Notes under the pieces: model-generated
The model's input: only the letters and a program-made list of their open reading frames with translations
Databases searched by the model: none
What the model was told of the DNA's origin: nothing
Shown here: positions 32,677-43,757 of the stretch, piece after piece
Numbering within the stretch: position 1 is the first letter of the stretch
How the letters are laid out: each line of letters begins with the position of its first letter
Source: Diplonema japonicum
Taxonomy: Eukaryota > Euglenozoa > Diplonemea > Diplonemida > Diplonemidae
DNA: 64,000 nt
Assembly (NCBI GenBank): GCA_964019335.1
Contig: OZ025656.1
Span: 432,001 to 496,000, forward strand
Direction of reading: 5' to 3'
Position numbers and translations under genes: made by a program

Positions 32677-35165
32677 ATGGGGGCAGGTAGTAGTAAGGAG
32701 GAGTTCAATCAGAGGATTCAGAAGCTGATGACGTCGAACGCAGCAGACGTCGATTCGAGCTTCTGGCGGCCGGTGTTCATTACAGAGGCCTCGCTTGATG
32801 AGATACACATGCTGCTGAAGCTAGACGAGGTTCGAAGGGTGCGGCTACAGCATCCGCAAAATTTGGCGTTGTTAATGTTTCAGTGTTTGGAGCAGCTCAG
32901 ACACTTCTTGAAAGAAACGAAGAAAGAACAGGTTCTGGATTTTAAGAGCGCGAGTAACAGCCTGCGCATCATCACCAGGTTGATGCCCATCCTGCTTGAA
33001 GAAGTCAAGGAAGGCGACAACAGGGCGGTGAACTTTGTGGAGGAGTTTTTCTGGCAAAACAAAAAACTGTTGCCATCGGACAGGAACGCGAAGTTTACGT
33101 CTATCGCAGGGCAGCCTCTAGAGGGGTCCATCGGGACCGTGCTCATGCAGACCCTCGTCGATATGGCGCACACGCCCAACTTCTGTCTGAACCCCATGGC
33201 TAAGATAGAAATCGACAACAAGCACCCCTCGTACGACCTCATCAACCCCTCACTCCTTTGGTACGGTGGGATCGGCCCAACCAACAACATCCCCTCATGG
33301 GCTGCCCTCGACAGGAACAGGCTCGATGTCGTCACGTGCCTGCTCGCGTGCTGCACGGGGCCCGTCTTCCAAGCTGACCCTCTTGCGAAAGACAAGTTCA
33401 TCGACACGCTTGCGCGTGACGCTGCAGACCTTCCTACTTTTACTTACTCGCTGCTGAACTGCATTGTGCCTTATAACCCGACGGGCACACTGCCCTACTC
33501 TTCTTACATGACTGACACCAAAGAGCCGCTCATGAATGTGGCTATACACCTGTTGCTCGTTATCCTTGACAACGGGTACTTGTGCAGAGCGTTCCCAGAC
33601 TCCAAGGAACAAGCGCCCCCTAAGGGGTACGCTGTCGCTGCGCAGACCAGCGAGAACGTCTTCTGGCGGACAGTGTCGAACATCTCGTGTGAGCATGACA
33701 TGGCGTCGCTCTTCAACGGGCTGGTGAAGCTGCTTGGCAACCCCCTGGATGCCAAGTCCACGTGGCTCCCCGGGTCGCAAAAGTCGCTTGACAACGCACA
33801 GGAAGTACTGGGGCTGGTGTGGAAGATGCTAGACTGCAACGTGGTGTTTAGGAAGTTCGTGTGCAAAGAAATGCAGATTGCCAAACTGGTGGTCCCGCTG
33901 CTGTACCTGATGTGGTTGGCGAAGACGTCGAGAGAGAAGGTGGCTGCACTGCAAGTGGCCCTGTGGATCATGCTACTGCTGTCGGGCGAGAGGGACTTCG
34001 GTGTCAGCTTGAACGAGACGATAACAACGATGCCCCCGAAGCTCCCCCTGCCGGTGTTCGGTGGCTCGTACATCGATCTCGTTGTTATTGTGTTCCAGCA
34101 ACTGATCCAGTCTGGCGTGGAATGGGTTAGGATATCAACCGACGGCTTCCTCACAGTGATCGCAAACTTATCACCCTACGCGAAGTCGCTGTGCATGGTG
34201 TCCGCGACAAAGCTTCTCAACCTCTTCGAAGCCATCTCAGGGCCGAGGTTCCTGAACAGCTCGGAGGAAAACTGGAAATGCTTGTCGCTGCTCCTCCAGG
34301 CCTTTAATAACCTGATCCAATATCAGTATGAAGGCAACACACCGCTTATCTATGCCATCTTGAGGAGGCAGACAGCGTTTGAATTGCTGGCGGAGAGCTT
34401 GAAAGGGGCGGGGCCCAATGCCATCACTGCAGAGTGGAGGACACAGGTCCCGATTTCAACGGTGATGCGAATGCTTAGCGTGCTGTTCCCGGAAGTGCAG
34501 AGGTTTTGTGAGGAGAGGTCCGCAGCGGAGCCGGAAATGTTGGGATTCCTGCAGAAAACAACATTGGTGGGGCTGCTTCCTCAACCACACTCCATTCTCA
34601 TCCGATCGTACTTCGCCACACCTCATATTTACTCATACATCACTGTCTGGGCATGGGGGCTGTTGTACAACAAGCACCAGCTCCCTCAGATGTTTATCGC
34701 GCAGAGCATCAAGCTCTTCCCTATTTACACTGAAGTTGGTGATGGGAAGTTGCAACCTGTTGTCAAGGATAAGCCGGAAGTGAAGACTCCGCAACTTGTT
34801 TCTCAGGAAACCCAAGAAGCTGTTAAACAACCACCGAAAGCGACCCCTAAAAGCCAGACACCCCCACCCCGTAATGAACCTATGAAAGGTTACTCGGCGC
34901 CGCCCAGTGCTGCAAAACCTGTTGAGGAACAGAAAGAGCAGATGGAAGGTGCTGCTTCGTCACCGCCAACTACGGATTCACAGTTGCATAAGAAGCTTGC
35001 CGAACTGCAGGTACAAAGTTCAGTTTTTTTTTTTTTTTTTAATTGAAATTTTATTTAATACAGGATTTAAGAAATTCTCAATCGTCGATCCAGCGTCAGA
35101 TCAGGGACAGGCAAGAACGGATACAGTCAGCAATGGCGAGGTCGCAGGGTGGCGTGGTCCTGTGA
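32677..35165 (+). CDS. HID1: HID1 homologue (dymeclin/HID1 family)
   Basis: Exons 32677..35010 and 35064..35165, 811 aa, close to the roughly 790 aa of animal HID1. The start MGAGSS fits N-myristoylation, known for this family. The N-terminus follows the HID1 pattern (SSFWRPVF, LQHPQNLALLMFQCLEQL, SNSLRIITRLMPILLEE, NFVEEFFW). The rest is a helical-repeat body, with a Pro/Gln-rich linker near residue 700 and a short basic coiled end encoded by exon 2. HID1 is a peripheral Golgi protein needed for sorting into secretory granules. Presence in a protist fits the broad eukaryotic spread of the family. The nearby TVP23 and ARV1 genes also act in secretory membranes; adjacency need not be functional. 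Confidence 0.85.
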
Positions 35166-35343
35166 TCTTTTTTTTTTTTTTAAAAAGAAATGAATCTTTT
35201 TTTTTTTCCCCTTTAAGTATCGTTTCCCCACCCTTTTTTTTTTCTCTTTTTTCCATCCCCCTTTTTTTAAAAGAGGCAACGAAACAAGATGAGAGAGAGA
35301 AAAAAACAAAGAACATGGCAATTTTTTTTTTATCGCGCACGGG

Positions 35344-35375
<32 letters not shown>

Positions 35376-35848
35376 GTTTCTAATGAAAGAATTAAGGAAA
35401 AGAACATGATGGTGAAAAACAGCAACGGGGATAGGAAAAGTGTAGTTTTTTTTTTCTTTTCTTTCTTTTCTGAGTTTTATTTTGTTTTTCTTCTTTTATT
35501 TTACTTTATTTCTTTCGAAAACCTAGCTGTTCTTCTTCTTTATATCTCCTCTTCCCATTTCATTCTTCTTCCAATAGATCTCACAGCTTCGCACGATCTT
35601 TTTTTTTCTTCATTCCCCCCCCTCCCCTTCTTTTTTTCACAAAAGAACTTTAAAAAAGAAAAAGAACAGGCGAGTTACTTCAGTGCGCAACGGTTCCAAG
35701 CTTTTTACCTAAAATAAAAAGAGATATTATTATTTTTTTTTTTTCGTTTTCTTTTTTTCTTTTGAATAACTAAAAAAATAAAATAAAAAGGGGGAAGGAC
35801 CATCGTTTCCCTCACACTCCCCTCTCAAAAAAAAAAAAAAAAAAAAAT
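35166..35848 (+). other. Homopolymer-rich spacer
   Basis: No gene supported. Runs of T and A of 10-30 bases; the ORFs here are Phe- and Lys-rich artefacts. The A run just before 35849 forms the next gene's leader. Confidence 0.6.
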
Positions 35849-36503
35849 ATGGAAAAACAAATAAAACGAAAGGTCCCATTAGCAGTTGCTGTTCTAGTCC
35901 TGATATGGTGGGCGTTTCGGGTAGAAGATGGACACAACAAAGAAGGCGGAGATTTAATAGAAGAAATTGAAATGCGAGACAAAATGGACCACACACCTCT
36001 ACGTCTAATCTCCATAAGAGAAGCACACACAAAGGGAAAGGTACACAGAGGTGTTTGGGTGTTTGTGACAGACAGCCGGAAAAGAATGTTTTTCATAAAA
36101 CGCGCGGCCCACATGAAAACGTGTCCTTCAGCGTGGGTGACAATAGGTGAGCATTGCCAACCATCGGAAACATGGAAGCAGACTGCTCTCCGCGGTCTAC
36201 GAGAAGAGCTTGGCTGGACAAACCCTCAGGAGGGCGTCACACAAGTCGGGCCCCCATTCTTGTTCAACAACACGTATACCAACGGGAAGGTCGACAAGCA
36301 GTGGACGGTGATCTTCCACACCACAGTGCAGGCAGACAACATACCCGCCTACACCCTGTCAAAGGAAGAGATCTCGGATTCAGTTTGGATGGACCCCGAG
36401 GAGTTCATGAGGGAACGGTTGAGCGAAGCCACGCCACAGTGCGACGCTTACACACAACGAATGGTTTTCGAACATGGTGTGAGGCAGGTCATGCACGTAA
36501 TGT

Positions 36504-36505
<2 letters not shown>
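35849..36505 (+). CDS. Membrane-anchored Nudix hydrolase-like protein
   Basis: Intron-free, 218 aa. A hydrophobic segment at residues 10-24 (PLAVAVLVLIWWAF) should anchor the protein with the enzyme domain lumenal or, less likely, cytosolic. The rest resembles the IPP-isomerase-type branch of Nudix proteins: HRGVWVFVTDSRKRMFFIKR, then a Nudix box region GEHCQPSETWKQTALRGLRE followed by ELGW. The box differs from G-x5-E-x7-RE-U-x-EE-x-G-U: one extra residue before the first Glu, and Gly instead of the first Glu of RE. The REE glutamates that bind metal are partly kept, so activity is possible but uncertain. Substrate unknown. Confidence 0.72.
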
Positions 36506-36539
<34 letters not shown>

Positions 36540-36598
36540 GGAAAATTGAAAAAAAAAAAAAAAAAAAAAAAAGGTACACGAAGGGGGGGGAAAAAAAA

Positions 36599-37159
36599 AT
36601 GTCGAAAAAAGGCAAAGGGAAGCAGAAGGAAAAATCCGAGGACGACCAGCTACGCGAAGCTGACGAGGCGCTGGTGGACCTCGGGAAGGAAATCTGGCAG
36701 CTCGAACGCCGGTTGGTGATTGAGGCCGAGAAGTACCAGCGGTACAGGCTTGTTCAGCTGGATCTGAAACGAGACATAGCTCAACTAGGGGAACAAATGG
36801 CAAGTGAGGAAAAGCTGACTCAGCACACCCGTGTAGACATGTATAGACAGTACAAAGCCATGCAGCAGGAGCTTTGCCATCGAATAGATCTCCTCCAACA
36901 GACAATAGACAATTTACGAGAAGAACTTGAGACACAACGGAAGACGCTGGAGGCGACCAAGCAAGGGAAGGACGAAATCATCGCGCAAAAGAATAAGGTT
37001 TTCCTCCCCCCTTTTTTTTGTGTCGGAATGCACACACACACACACAGAAAATAAACGAGCAAAAGCAACAAATGGAAAATATGGCCATTGTTTTCGGTAA
37101 TATGCTCAAGGAGACTCTGGAAAACATGAGTCATAGAATGGAGGGGCAGGTAGGAATTT

Positions 37160-37203
<44 letters not shown>

Positions 37204-37226
37204 AGGGAACGAGAGCAGCGAAGTAA
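36599..37226 (+). CDS. DRC12/CCDC153-like axonemal coiled-coil protein
   Basis: Exons 36599..36997, 37048..37149 and 37206..37226, 173 aa. The start is Lys-rich (MSKKGKGKQKEK), as in CCDC153. The body is a single long coiled coil. The end of exon 2 reads KINEQKQQMENMAIVFGNML and then KETLENMSHRM, which matches the family pattern 'M-A-x2-F-x2-ML-x2-TL-x2-M-x2-R'. CCDC153 is subunit 12 of the nexin-dynein regulatory complex of motile flagella, so this supports a flagellated organism. The last exon codes only six residues and its end is uncertain, because both flanking introns are A-rich and the frame around it is short. Confidence 0.68.
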
Positions 37227-37438
37227 CACAAACAATTTTTATTTTCATGATTTTTTTTTTATCCATTGTATTTTTTTTTTTTTCAAATGATTTTTATTTC
37301 TTATATGTTTATTTTTTTTTTCAGGCCGGGGGGTTGTATAAAAGAAGCAAAAAAAAGGTAAAAGGAATACAATAATTCTTTTATGAAGTGAAAGAAATCG
37401 TTACACTTTGAAGAAAAAAGAAGAAACAAAGAAGAAAA

Positions 37439-39195
37439 ATGCAATTGACAACAAAAGCGTTGATGCTTGTGGGAGTGGCAAGCTTTGTAATGGGAATGGT
37501 CGTGCGGAAGGAGTTCGGAAGTGGGGATACCAATGAAGCCCCGTGTCCGGTGATATCCCGTCCCCCCCCTCCATCTCATTCCTCTCCACCACCACCTCCT
37601 CCTCCGAAGGTGAAGGCAAGTCCTGACCCGTCTCCTGAAGCGAACAGGAAGAATGAAGAAAATACAAAAACTCATGAACCTTGGAACCACCCTGACGATG
37701 TGGTAATGGGTTTGGCACGATATGAGGTAATGGATAAAAAAAAAAAAAATAAAAAAAAACTCTTCAGCATGATTTCTCAGCGTCCCCTTCCTGGCCTGAT
37801 GCGATGAAGATGTTTGTAGGCACTCTGCGGCATGTTGGCTACAAGGGGCGCATCGTGATGTTCGTGCACCCCCTTATGACCTCTGATTCCCCCCCAGCAA
37901 ACCTTCTCGCCACCAAGAAATACCTTCTCTCAAAGAACGTGGAGATTATTGGCGTAGAAACCGCGCCGTGTCAGTTCCCGTTCAAACCGGTGGACATCCA
38001 CCAGGAAATCAGGAAGCTATGCTCCGCTGATTACCCGATGCTTCAGTTAGAATGGGCCCGATTCGCTATCGGCCGCGACTGGCTCAAGAAGAACCCGACG
38101 ACTGGGTGGTCCCTGATGACTGACGTCCGGGACACGTTCTTCCAGCGAACACCCTTCGCGGATCTTGGGTTTGTGTTTTTCAAAAAAAAAAAAAAAAAAA
38201 AAAAAAAACAGCCCCCCAACGGGTAACCAAACATTTGTTTATGAGGAGTACTACGGCGACCCCACGAGGACAATCGCCACAGGGAAGAAGATTGGCATTG
38301 ACACTTCGCATTGGTTCGCTAAGATGGCGACAAAATGCTACGGGAAGGACAACTACGAGGCGTATAAAGGGAAACCCATGCTGTGCTCGGGCCAGATCCT
38401 CGGGACGGGCACCGGCTCCGTCAAAATGTTAGACGGCTACATCGACGAGATGCGCGCTAACGGGAAGAAGAACCCCACCTGCGTCCCCCCGGAACTACCC
38501 GACCAGACCTTGGTATTTACAGAAATAAAGATTATTTTTAAAACTTCCCCCCCAGCTTAACTACATGGTCTATCACAACCAGTTGGATATCACCCCTGTC
38601 CCATATGGGAAAGGGGCTATTATGACCATCGGCGGTGCCTGCACTTCGAACACCGGGAAAAAGGGATTGCGGTATGTTACGATAAAAACAAAGAAGAAAT
38701 AAAAAAATATTTAGAGACCAGCTAGACTTCGACGGGGATGGGTACATCCTCGACTCGAGAGGGAAGCGGGTGCCTGTCGTCCATCAATGGGATCGATGCG
38801 GGAACTGGATGGAGCTCTGGATTCGAAAGTTCGTTGCTTCCTTCGGCGAGCTGCCTCTTGGAGCACGGTGGGAACGAATGGCCTCCGCCGTCAACAACGG
38901 CATCGCGGATTCCGTCCCTGTCGTGAAGGCAGATCTCTCGTCAAACAATTGGGTGGAGTGCGCAGCAGAGAACGAAACGTGTAAGTGCTCCACTTCGGTA
39001 TCCCCGCTATTTTGCAAACCCACCACACCACCCCCGCAGGTGCGCTTCGGAAGCGTCAAAATTGATAAATGGGAAGCCGTCGACCTCAGCGGCAAGCAGC
39101 AGGACGTGTCGTGTCTGAACGAGAACAGCGGTGGTCTTTTCAAAGACCCTGCACCCGGGAAACACAAAATATGCCAATGTAAGCGGAGTTTATAA
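37439..39195 (+). CDS. Type II membrane glycosyltransferase-like protein
   Basis: Five exons: 37439..37726, 37768..38168, 38212..38512, 38556..38671 and 38715..39195, 528 aa. Residues 6-22 (KALMLVGVASFVMGMVV) form a signal anchor, followed by a Pro-rich stem (SSPPPPPPP). The lumenal domain opens like a GT-A glycosyltransferase (GLARYE-HDFS, GYKGRIVMFVHPL) and has TDVRDTFFQRTPF, the D-x-D-like metal-site block of plant and algal Golgi transferases. The Cys-rich end (CSTS, CLNENSGG, KICQC) may be disulphide-bonded. A strong donor (gtaagt at 38981) lies inside the last exon, but splicing to cgcag at 39039 breaks the frame, so I kept it unspliced. Donor sugar and acceptor unknown. Confidence 0.68.
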
Positions 39196-39299
39196 CCAGA
39201 CCCCCCCTGCTCTGGTCTATTACAATCGCATCTTTAATTGTGCCTCCAGTGCTATTTATATGTTTTGGAAAAAAATAAGATCATTTTTACTTACTACCT

Positions 39300-39312
39300 T
39301 GCATCGCAGGAA
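39300..39312 (+). other. Acceptor-like site before a gene start
   Basis: ttgcatcgcag/gaatgac, 17 bases upstream of the start at 39326, following a T-rich tract. No coding exon feeds it. Confidence 0.35.
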
Positions 39313-39325
39313 TGACAAGACGAAG

Positions 39326-40816
39326 ATGGGCCCGATGCCAGGTGGGACAGTCGTGTTGAAAGATGGATTCCTGAAGGGGAGGGAAGTGAACGATGTGGCA
39401 CGGCGCTTGAAGAGTGGCGGGGTGCGGGAGTTGGTATTGAAGAATGTGCGGGTGATGTCAACGGAGTGGGGGGCACTGTGTACTGGCGTTATGGAGTCAC
39501 ACTGTCTGCACACAATCAAGCTGACTAACACAGTCATGCCTATACGGTACTACCAGACGCTTCAGAAGTGGAGCAAGGGTGCCCTCGGGAGGGCTCTGCT
39601 CATGTCAACTGAATGGGCAGAACAAGTACGCTTGATCCCAAACGTTATCACAGACCCCACAGCATGCACCGCTGCAGTGAAGTATGAAATCGCATCACTC
39701 AAAAGACTGGCCATCACTGTCCCTCCTGATGCTTCGTATCACGAGGCGTGGGCTGCTTTGTCCTTCGGTCTACAACAGTGCAGGGACGAAGGGATCAGAT
39801 ACCTCCACAGCGATACCACGTCACAGACGCTAGGCGCTAAGGGTGTTGCGATGTACCACCACTCAGTGGCGTGTGGCATGACGCAGCAGATGCGGAACGA
39901 CTACTCCTCGGCGTGGATGGATGCAGTTGGGAGATGCCTGAACATCAGGCCAAATTCAAGCTATTTTGCACCCTCGCAGACGTTGCAGAAGATCGCTGAT
40001 ACCGTTGTCTCTGCAACCACGCAGGCGCCCTTCACGGACAGCCTCTCACGCACGCTGATGGATATCAACAAGTACCTCTACGAGGATGTCACGCTTTGCG
40101 TGCACAAGCTGGTCACCCGTGAAATCCTCCCCATCATGCTGGACACTGTGTCCCCCACGCTGCCGTTCAACCTCACTGCGTGGGTGCATCTTGCGGCGTC
40201 GCTTCGGTTTGATGCATTGCACCCACGTGAGACGGAGTATCCTCTCGATGTCATAGCAATCAGCTTGGAGAACGCTGTGAAGCGGATATGCGTGGAGGCC
40301 TCTGAGATTGTTGCTGCTTGGAAGCCCCCCACGCCGCCCACGCTACCTAGCAGGCTTAGTGGAAGCATCCTGTCTGTCACTTCTGTCAGCGACTTGTCGC
40401 TGCCTGAAACGTTACTGTTTGACGACACTGATGAAATGGACAGCGTGCCCGTTGTGAGGGCATTGTTAAATGACAGCAGTCTGACTGACCCGTCAGCACC
40501 GCCGAAACAGTTTGTGATGAAAGCCCCTGCTCCTTCCCCTGCAAAAAAACAAAAGAATGAGAAATCGGAAGAGAACGATACCAAGCCTCGCAGAACGCGG
40601 GGCACACGGGGTACTCACTCCCCCCCGAGACTGCCACTGCGGTTCAAGGTAGGGGACAGAGTGCAGTGCACGGTGGCGAAGAATACGAGATCTGCCGGGA
40701 AGATTGTCGCACTGTGGGAGAACGGTAAACCTTACAAGATAAAGCTGGACAGCGGCGGCGAGGTGTATGCCAACAAAGACACTTCAAAGTGTGTCATCGG
40801 AGAGGCCACCGAGTAA
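39326..40816 (+). CDS. Hypothetical protein with C-terminal Tudor-like barrel
   Basis: Intron-free, 496 aa, from MGPMPGG. The N-terminus is beta-rich (TVVLKDGFLKGREV, VRELVLKNVRVMS), the middle is helical, and a disordered basic linker (PSPAKKQKNEKSEEN, RRTRGTRGTH) follows. The last 60 residues read RFKVGDRVQCTVAKNTRSAG, then KIVALWENGKPYKIKLDSGG, a small barrel of the Tudor/SH3-like kind frequent in protist proteins. Histone or partner binding is possible. I recognise no family for the N-terminal part. The frame is open upstream to 39131 but overlaps the glycosyltransferase exon there. Confidence 0.65.
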   Translation: MGPMPGGTVVLKDGFLKGREVNDVARRLKSGGVRELVLKNVRVMSTEWGALCTGVMESHCLHTIKLTNTVMPIRYYQTLQKWSKGALGRALLMSTEWAEQVRLIPNVITDPTACTAAVKYEIASLKRLAITVPPDASYHEAWAALSFGLQQCRDEGIRYLHSDTTSQTLGAKGVAMYHHSVACGMTQQMRNDYSSAWMDAVGRCLNIRPNSSYFAPSQTLQKIADTVVSATTQAPFTDSLSRTLMDINKYLYEDVTLCVHKLVTREILPIMLDTVSPTLPFNLTAWVHLAASLRFDALHPRETEYPLDVIAISLENAVKRICVEASEIVAAWKPPTPPTLPSRLSGSILSVTSVSDLSLPETLLFDDTDEMDSVPVVRALLNDSSLTDPSAPPKQFVMKAPAPSPAKKQKNEKSEENDTKPRRTRGTRGTHSPPRLPLRFKVGDRVQCTVAKNTRSAGKIVALWENGKPYKIKLDSGGEVYANKDTSKCVIGEATE

Positions 40817-40922
40817 TTACATTTATTTTTTCTTCTTTCTTTTTAGATTTTTTAAGTATTCGTTTTCTCTAAGCGACGCTGCCCACCCAACCCAGCAAGA
40901 AAAAAGGTCGGGTTCCTATACG

Positions 40923-41111
40923 ATGCAAGGCGATGAGGAAGCTCCGCAGCAGCAGTCGGAAATGTACACGGGGAACCATAAGAAGACAGCGTTGATGCAT
41001 GTGATATTCAAGGTGGCGGTCTTTTTTATGTATTTGATGGGGAAGTTAGTGATGAGTAACTTTGTGTTGTGTTTTGTAATAATGGTATGTTGGCAAAGGG
41101 AAAAAGTAGGA

Positions 41112-41152
<41 letters not shown>

Positions 41153-41711
41153 AGCTTCTGTTGTCCGCTGCAGATTTCTGGGTGGTGAAGAATGTTACGG
41201 GTAGGGTACTGGTGGGGCTGAGGTGGTGGAACATGGTGAGAGAAAACGGGGAAAGCGAGTGGGTGTTCGAGAGCGTGAGCGACAGGAAGCAAGTTCACGC
41301 TGTCGATTCCACCTTCTTCTGGGCTGTCCTGTTTGGATACGTTCTGCTGTGGCTGGGTGTCGCCTTCTTCAACATGTTCGACCCGAAATGGCTTGTCGCA
41401 ATATTGGTTCCCTTGTCATGCTCGGTATGAGGGGACTAGAAAAAAAAAAAAAAAAGAAAAAAAAAACTAAAATCCAGGTAACTAACGCGTACGGCTACGC
41501 AAAATGCAGAAAAGACTGGAAAAAACAAGGCGCTAGTCTCGTCATGAAACATGCCCAAGAAAACCCCGAAATGGCTATGTCCGCCATGACAACAGTAGCT
41601 GGTGCCGCTGCAAGTGCGCCGCAAGTATGATGCTATTGGGAACAAAAAGGAAAACACAATCTTACTCAGGCCGCTCCCCCACCGTCTCAAAACTGGGGCA
41701 ACACGCAGTAA
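40923..41711 (+). CDS. TVP23: TVP23/FAM18 Golgi membrane protein
   Basis: Four exons: 40923..41084, 41155..41424, 41478..41624 and 41670..41711, 206 aa. Hallmarks of TVP23 are HPxx-like GNHKKTALMHVIFKVAVF, AADFWVVKNVTGRVLVGLRW, WWNMVRENGESEWVFES, AVDSTFFW and NAYGYAKCRKDWKK. The last exon ends AAPPPSQNWGNTQ, matching the Pro/Asn-rich family tail, which supports the final 45-nt intron. TVP23 is a four-pass late-Golgi protein working with Yip proteins in vesicle traffic. The first intron holds about 38 consecutive A. Missing the last intron would end the protein at VTGA-type residues at 41630. Confidence 0.92.
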
Positions 41712-41842
41712 CAGAGAGGGGGACCCATTCGCATCTCTTTCTGATACAACCTATCCTTCCTCGTAGTGTAGAAGACAGGGATGATTCTTCTGTGTTGCCC
41801 CCTTCTTTTTTCCCTGCTCCTCTAACCAACCAGCAGGCTAAT

Positions 41843-43378
41843 ATGTTGGAGCGTTTGAAGGAGCTCGTGGATGGGCTGTCAGAATCCATTGTCTTCGGCA
41901 GCACGGGCTTTGTGGAGCTGTACGGCCCGATCGCTTCGGGGAAAACAACTGTGACGCAGAATGTTATAGAGGCTGTGCGCAGGGAGGGTGTAGAGGTGCT
42001 GGAAGTTGAGTGTTCGGACAGCAACATGCTGTGGAGCAGCGTGCGGTCTGCCTTCATTGCCATGGTGCCTGTCGCACAGGGCCACGTCTACGACCATGAC
42101 GTGCCGCAACTCCCTGACCCGGAGCAGGAGGGCATCCTTGACATCCGCGTTTGCACCTTTGCCGAGGCGCTACACCTTTCAGCAGCTACACCTGAGTGCT
42201 GTGGGTTTTCATGGGACGGGCCTTATGAACTAAAAGACGATCCCACGGCGACGGAAGAGTTTACTTTTCTAAAAAAAGGGGTCCGGCAACACAACGTGGA
42301 GATGGAAAGTGGCAGTGGACCATGCATGGCTAGGAAGCTGATGGATCTTTCTGCCCCCAGCGCCAATGGTATCTGGACAACGCCGGAGCTGAGCGCTCAG
42401 ATCAGCGTCACAAGAGAACTAAAGCGGAGGTGGCGCAGGACACAAGGGTGCATCGTTGTCGACGACTTGGTGGGGTTGAACCTCAACGACCAGCGCATGA
42501 GACAGGTGTTGAAGACGCTGATGGAGCTTTCCAAGCTGTGTAGGGTGATCGTCAACACGTCTGTCAAAGTAAACTGGTTTGGGTTGCAAACCATCACATT
42601 ACCCCCGATGGCAAACCACGAGCAGAAGGAAGAGGTTATCGCCTCCATCGGCGACACGGGGTGTTCAGCACAGAGCTTATCGGCGCTGGTATCGCTCGTT
42701 GCCGACCCATGGAAGTGCATACCCGACATGCGGTATGAAGTGCTGAAACTGATTCCAAACGTGCGCGAGCTAGAGTCAAAGGGCTTAGGGACGGACTCGA
42801 TGTTGTTCTGGGACTACTTGAAGGAGTGGACGCAAAAAGAGACGTTTAGTGCTGCCAGCGGGGATTTTGTGGAGGACCTTATCATACTGAGCGCTTACCT
42901 GTGTAAGCTACGTCCCATCAAGCTGCAACGGTTGGAGGAGAACACAAATGACAGACGCAGTTCGAAAATGAAAGCGAGAGTGATGAAGGGTTTGATGTCA
43001 GAAAGAGACAAGGTGGAACAATTGAACACCAGCTACACGGTAAAAATTGATAGACTGGTGGTGCAGATGCAAGCTTTGTTGGTACCGTACCATTCAAAGA
43101 AGGAGGAGACGGGGCTGAGCAAGCATTGGTGGCCACCCCACGCGAACACCTTTGACTTGGGGCGGGAACTTCGCTCGTTGCTGCGGAGTCTCCCCGCCAA
43201 CCCAGGCTTCGTCAAGCTCAACAACAAGAATGAGATCGACACCTCCTCCATAAGTTTGGAGAGAGCTCAAAAAATAGCTCTGAGGCTCGGCGTGCCAACC
43301 CCAGAACAAGGCGGCTACGGCCTCCTGTTCCGCAACGGCATGAAACCCATTGCACAGTCTGATCTTGAGCAACTGTGA
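41843..43378 (+). CDS. ORC5: Origin recognition complex subunit 5
   Basis: About 511 aa from the ATG at 41843; human ORC5 has 435. The AAA+ Walker A, GPIASGKTTVTQ, is very close to the ORC5 motif GHTASGKTYVTQ, and Walker B-like CIVVDDL follows. The ILSAYLCKLRPIKLQRL segment matches the ORC5 C-terminal 'AAYLASYNP' block, followed by DRLVVQMQALL and SISLERAQKIALRLG. ORC5 is part of the complex that marks replication origins. The conserved block seems to begin just upstream (LTNQQANMLERL), and the frame is open to 41627, but that part overlaps the last TVP23 intron and exon. The true start may need an upstream exon. Acceptor-like accagcag precedes the ATG. Confidence 0.83.
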   Translation: MLERLKELVDGLSESIVFGSTGFVELYGPIASGKTTVTQNVIEAVRREGVEVLEVECSDSNMLWSSVRSAFIAMVPVAQGHVYDHDVPQLPDPEQEGILDIRVCTFAEALHLSAATPECCGFSWDGPYELKDDPTATEEFTFLKKGVRQHNVEMESGSGPCMARKLMDLSAPSANGIWTTPELSAQISVTRELKRRWRRTQGCIVVDDLVGLNLNDQRMRQVLKTLMELSKLCRVIVNTSVKVNWFGLQTITLPPMANHEQKEEVIASIGDTGCSAQSLSALVSLVADPWKCIPDMRYEVLKLIPNVRELESKGLGTDSMLFWDYLKEWTQKETFSAASGDFVEDLIILSAYLCKLRPIKLQRLEENTNDRRSSKMKARVMKGLMSERDKVEQLNTSYTVKIDRLVVQMQALLVPYHSKKEETGLSKHWWPPHANTFDLGRELRSLLRSLPANPGFVKLNNKNEIDTSSISLERAQKIALRLGVPTPEQGGYGLLFRNGMKPIAQSDLEQL

Positions 43379-43391
43379 CCTTTCCTTCATC

Positions 43392-43607
43392 ATGTTCGCC
43401 ACTGCGATGCACTACAGAAGGGTAGCAACACCCGTTAGCGCGGATGACAATTTCGTAAGTCAAGAATTTATGGAGCAACTACTGTCATTTTCTTCTCTTT
43501 TTCGACTGCTGATGCAGAGGGGTTGCGCGTTGACGGCCTATAACCGATATACGTCCACCTTAAAAAACTCTTCTCTTTTTTTTTTTTTTTGTAATTTCTT
43601 TTTGTAA
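43392..43607 (+). CDS. Possible small gene or 5' exon
   Basis: An ATG at 43392 opens 21 codons (MFATAMHYRRVATPVSADDN, then F) ending at a consensus donor gtaagt at 43455. The acceptor gatgcag at 43517 rejoins in frame to RGCALTAYNRYTSTLKN, then translated T run. The donor is convincing, but the 3' part is not. The exon could instead splice to the TIG/ankyrin gene start at 43755, which is also phase 0. Function unknown. Confidence 0.3.
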   Translation: MFATAMHYRRVATPVSADDNFVSQEFMEQLLSFSSLFRLLMQRGCALTAYNRYTSTLKNSSLFFFFCNFFL

Positions 43608-43757
43608 TAGATATTAGAATACGTACTGTTAGTGGACCGTTGATACGGTAGTTTAGTGAAATTTATGGAACTTGATGGATTGATGGAACTATTTGCCATA
43701 GCTCATAAACAGCAGGTGGGCTACATGCGGTAGTGGTTGAACAGAAAACCACAGAAG

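Noticed and set aside
38981..39039. Intron with consensus gtaagt donor and cgcag acceptor in the glycosyltransferase gene
   Set aside because: 59 nt removal shifts frame and stops after seven residues, while the unspliced frame continues with Cys-rich, protein-like sequence.
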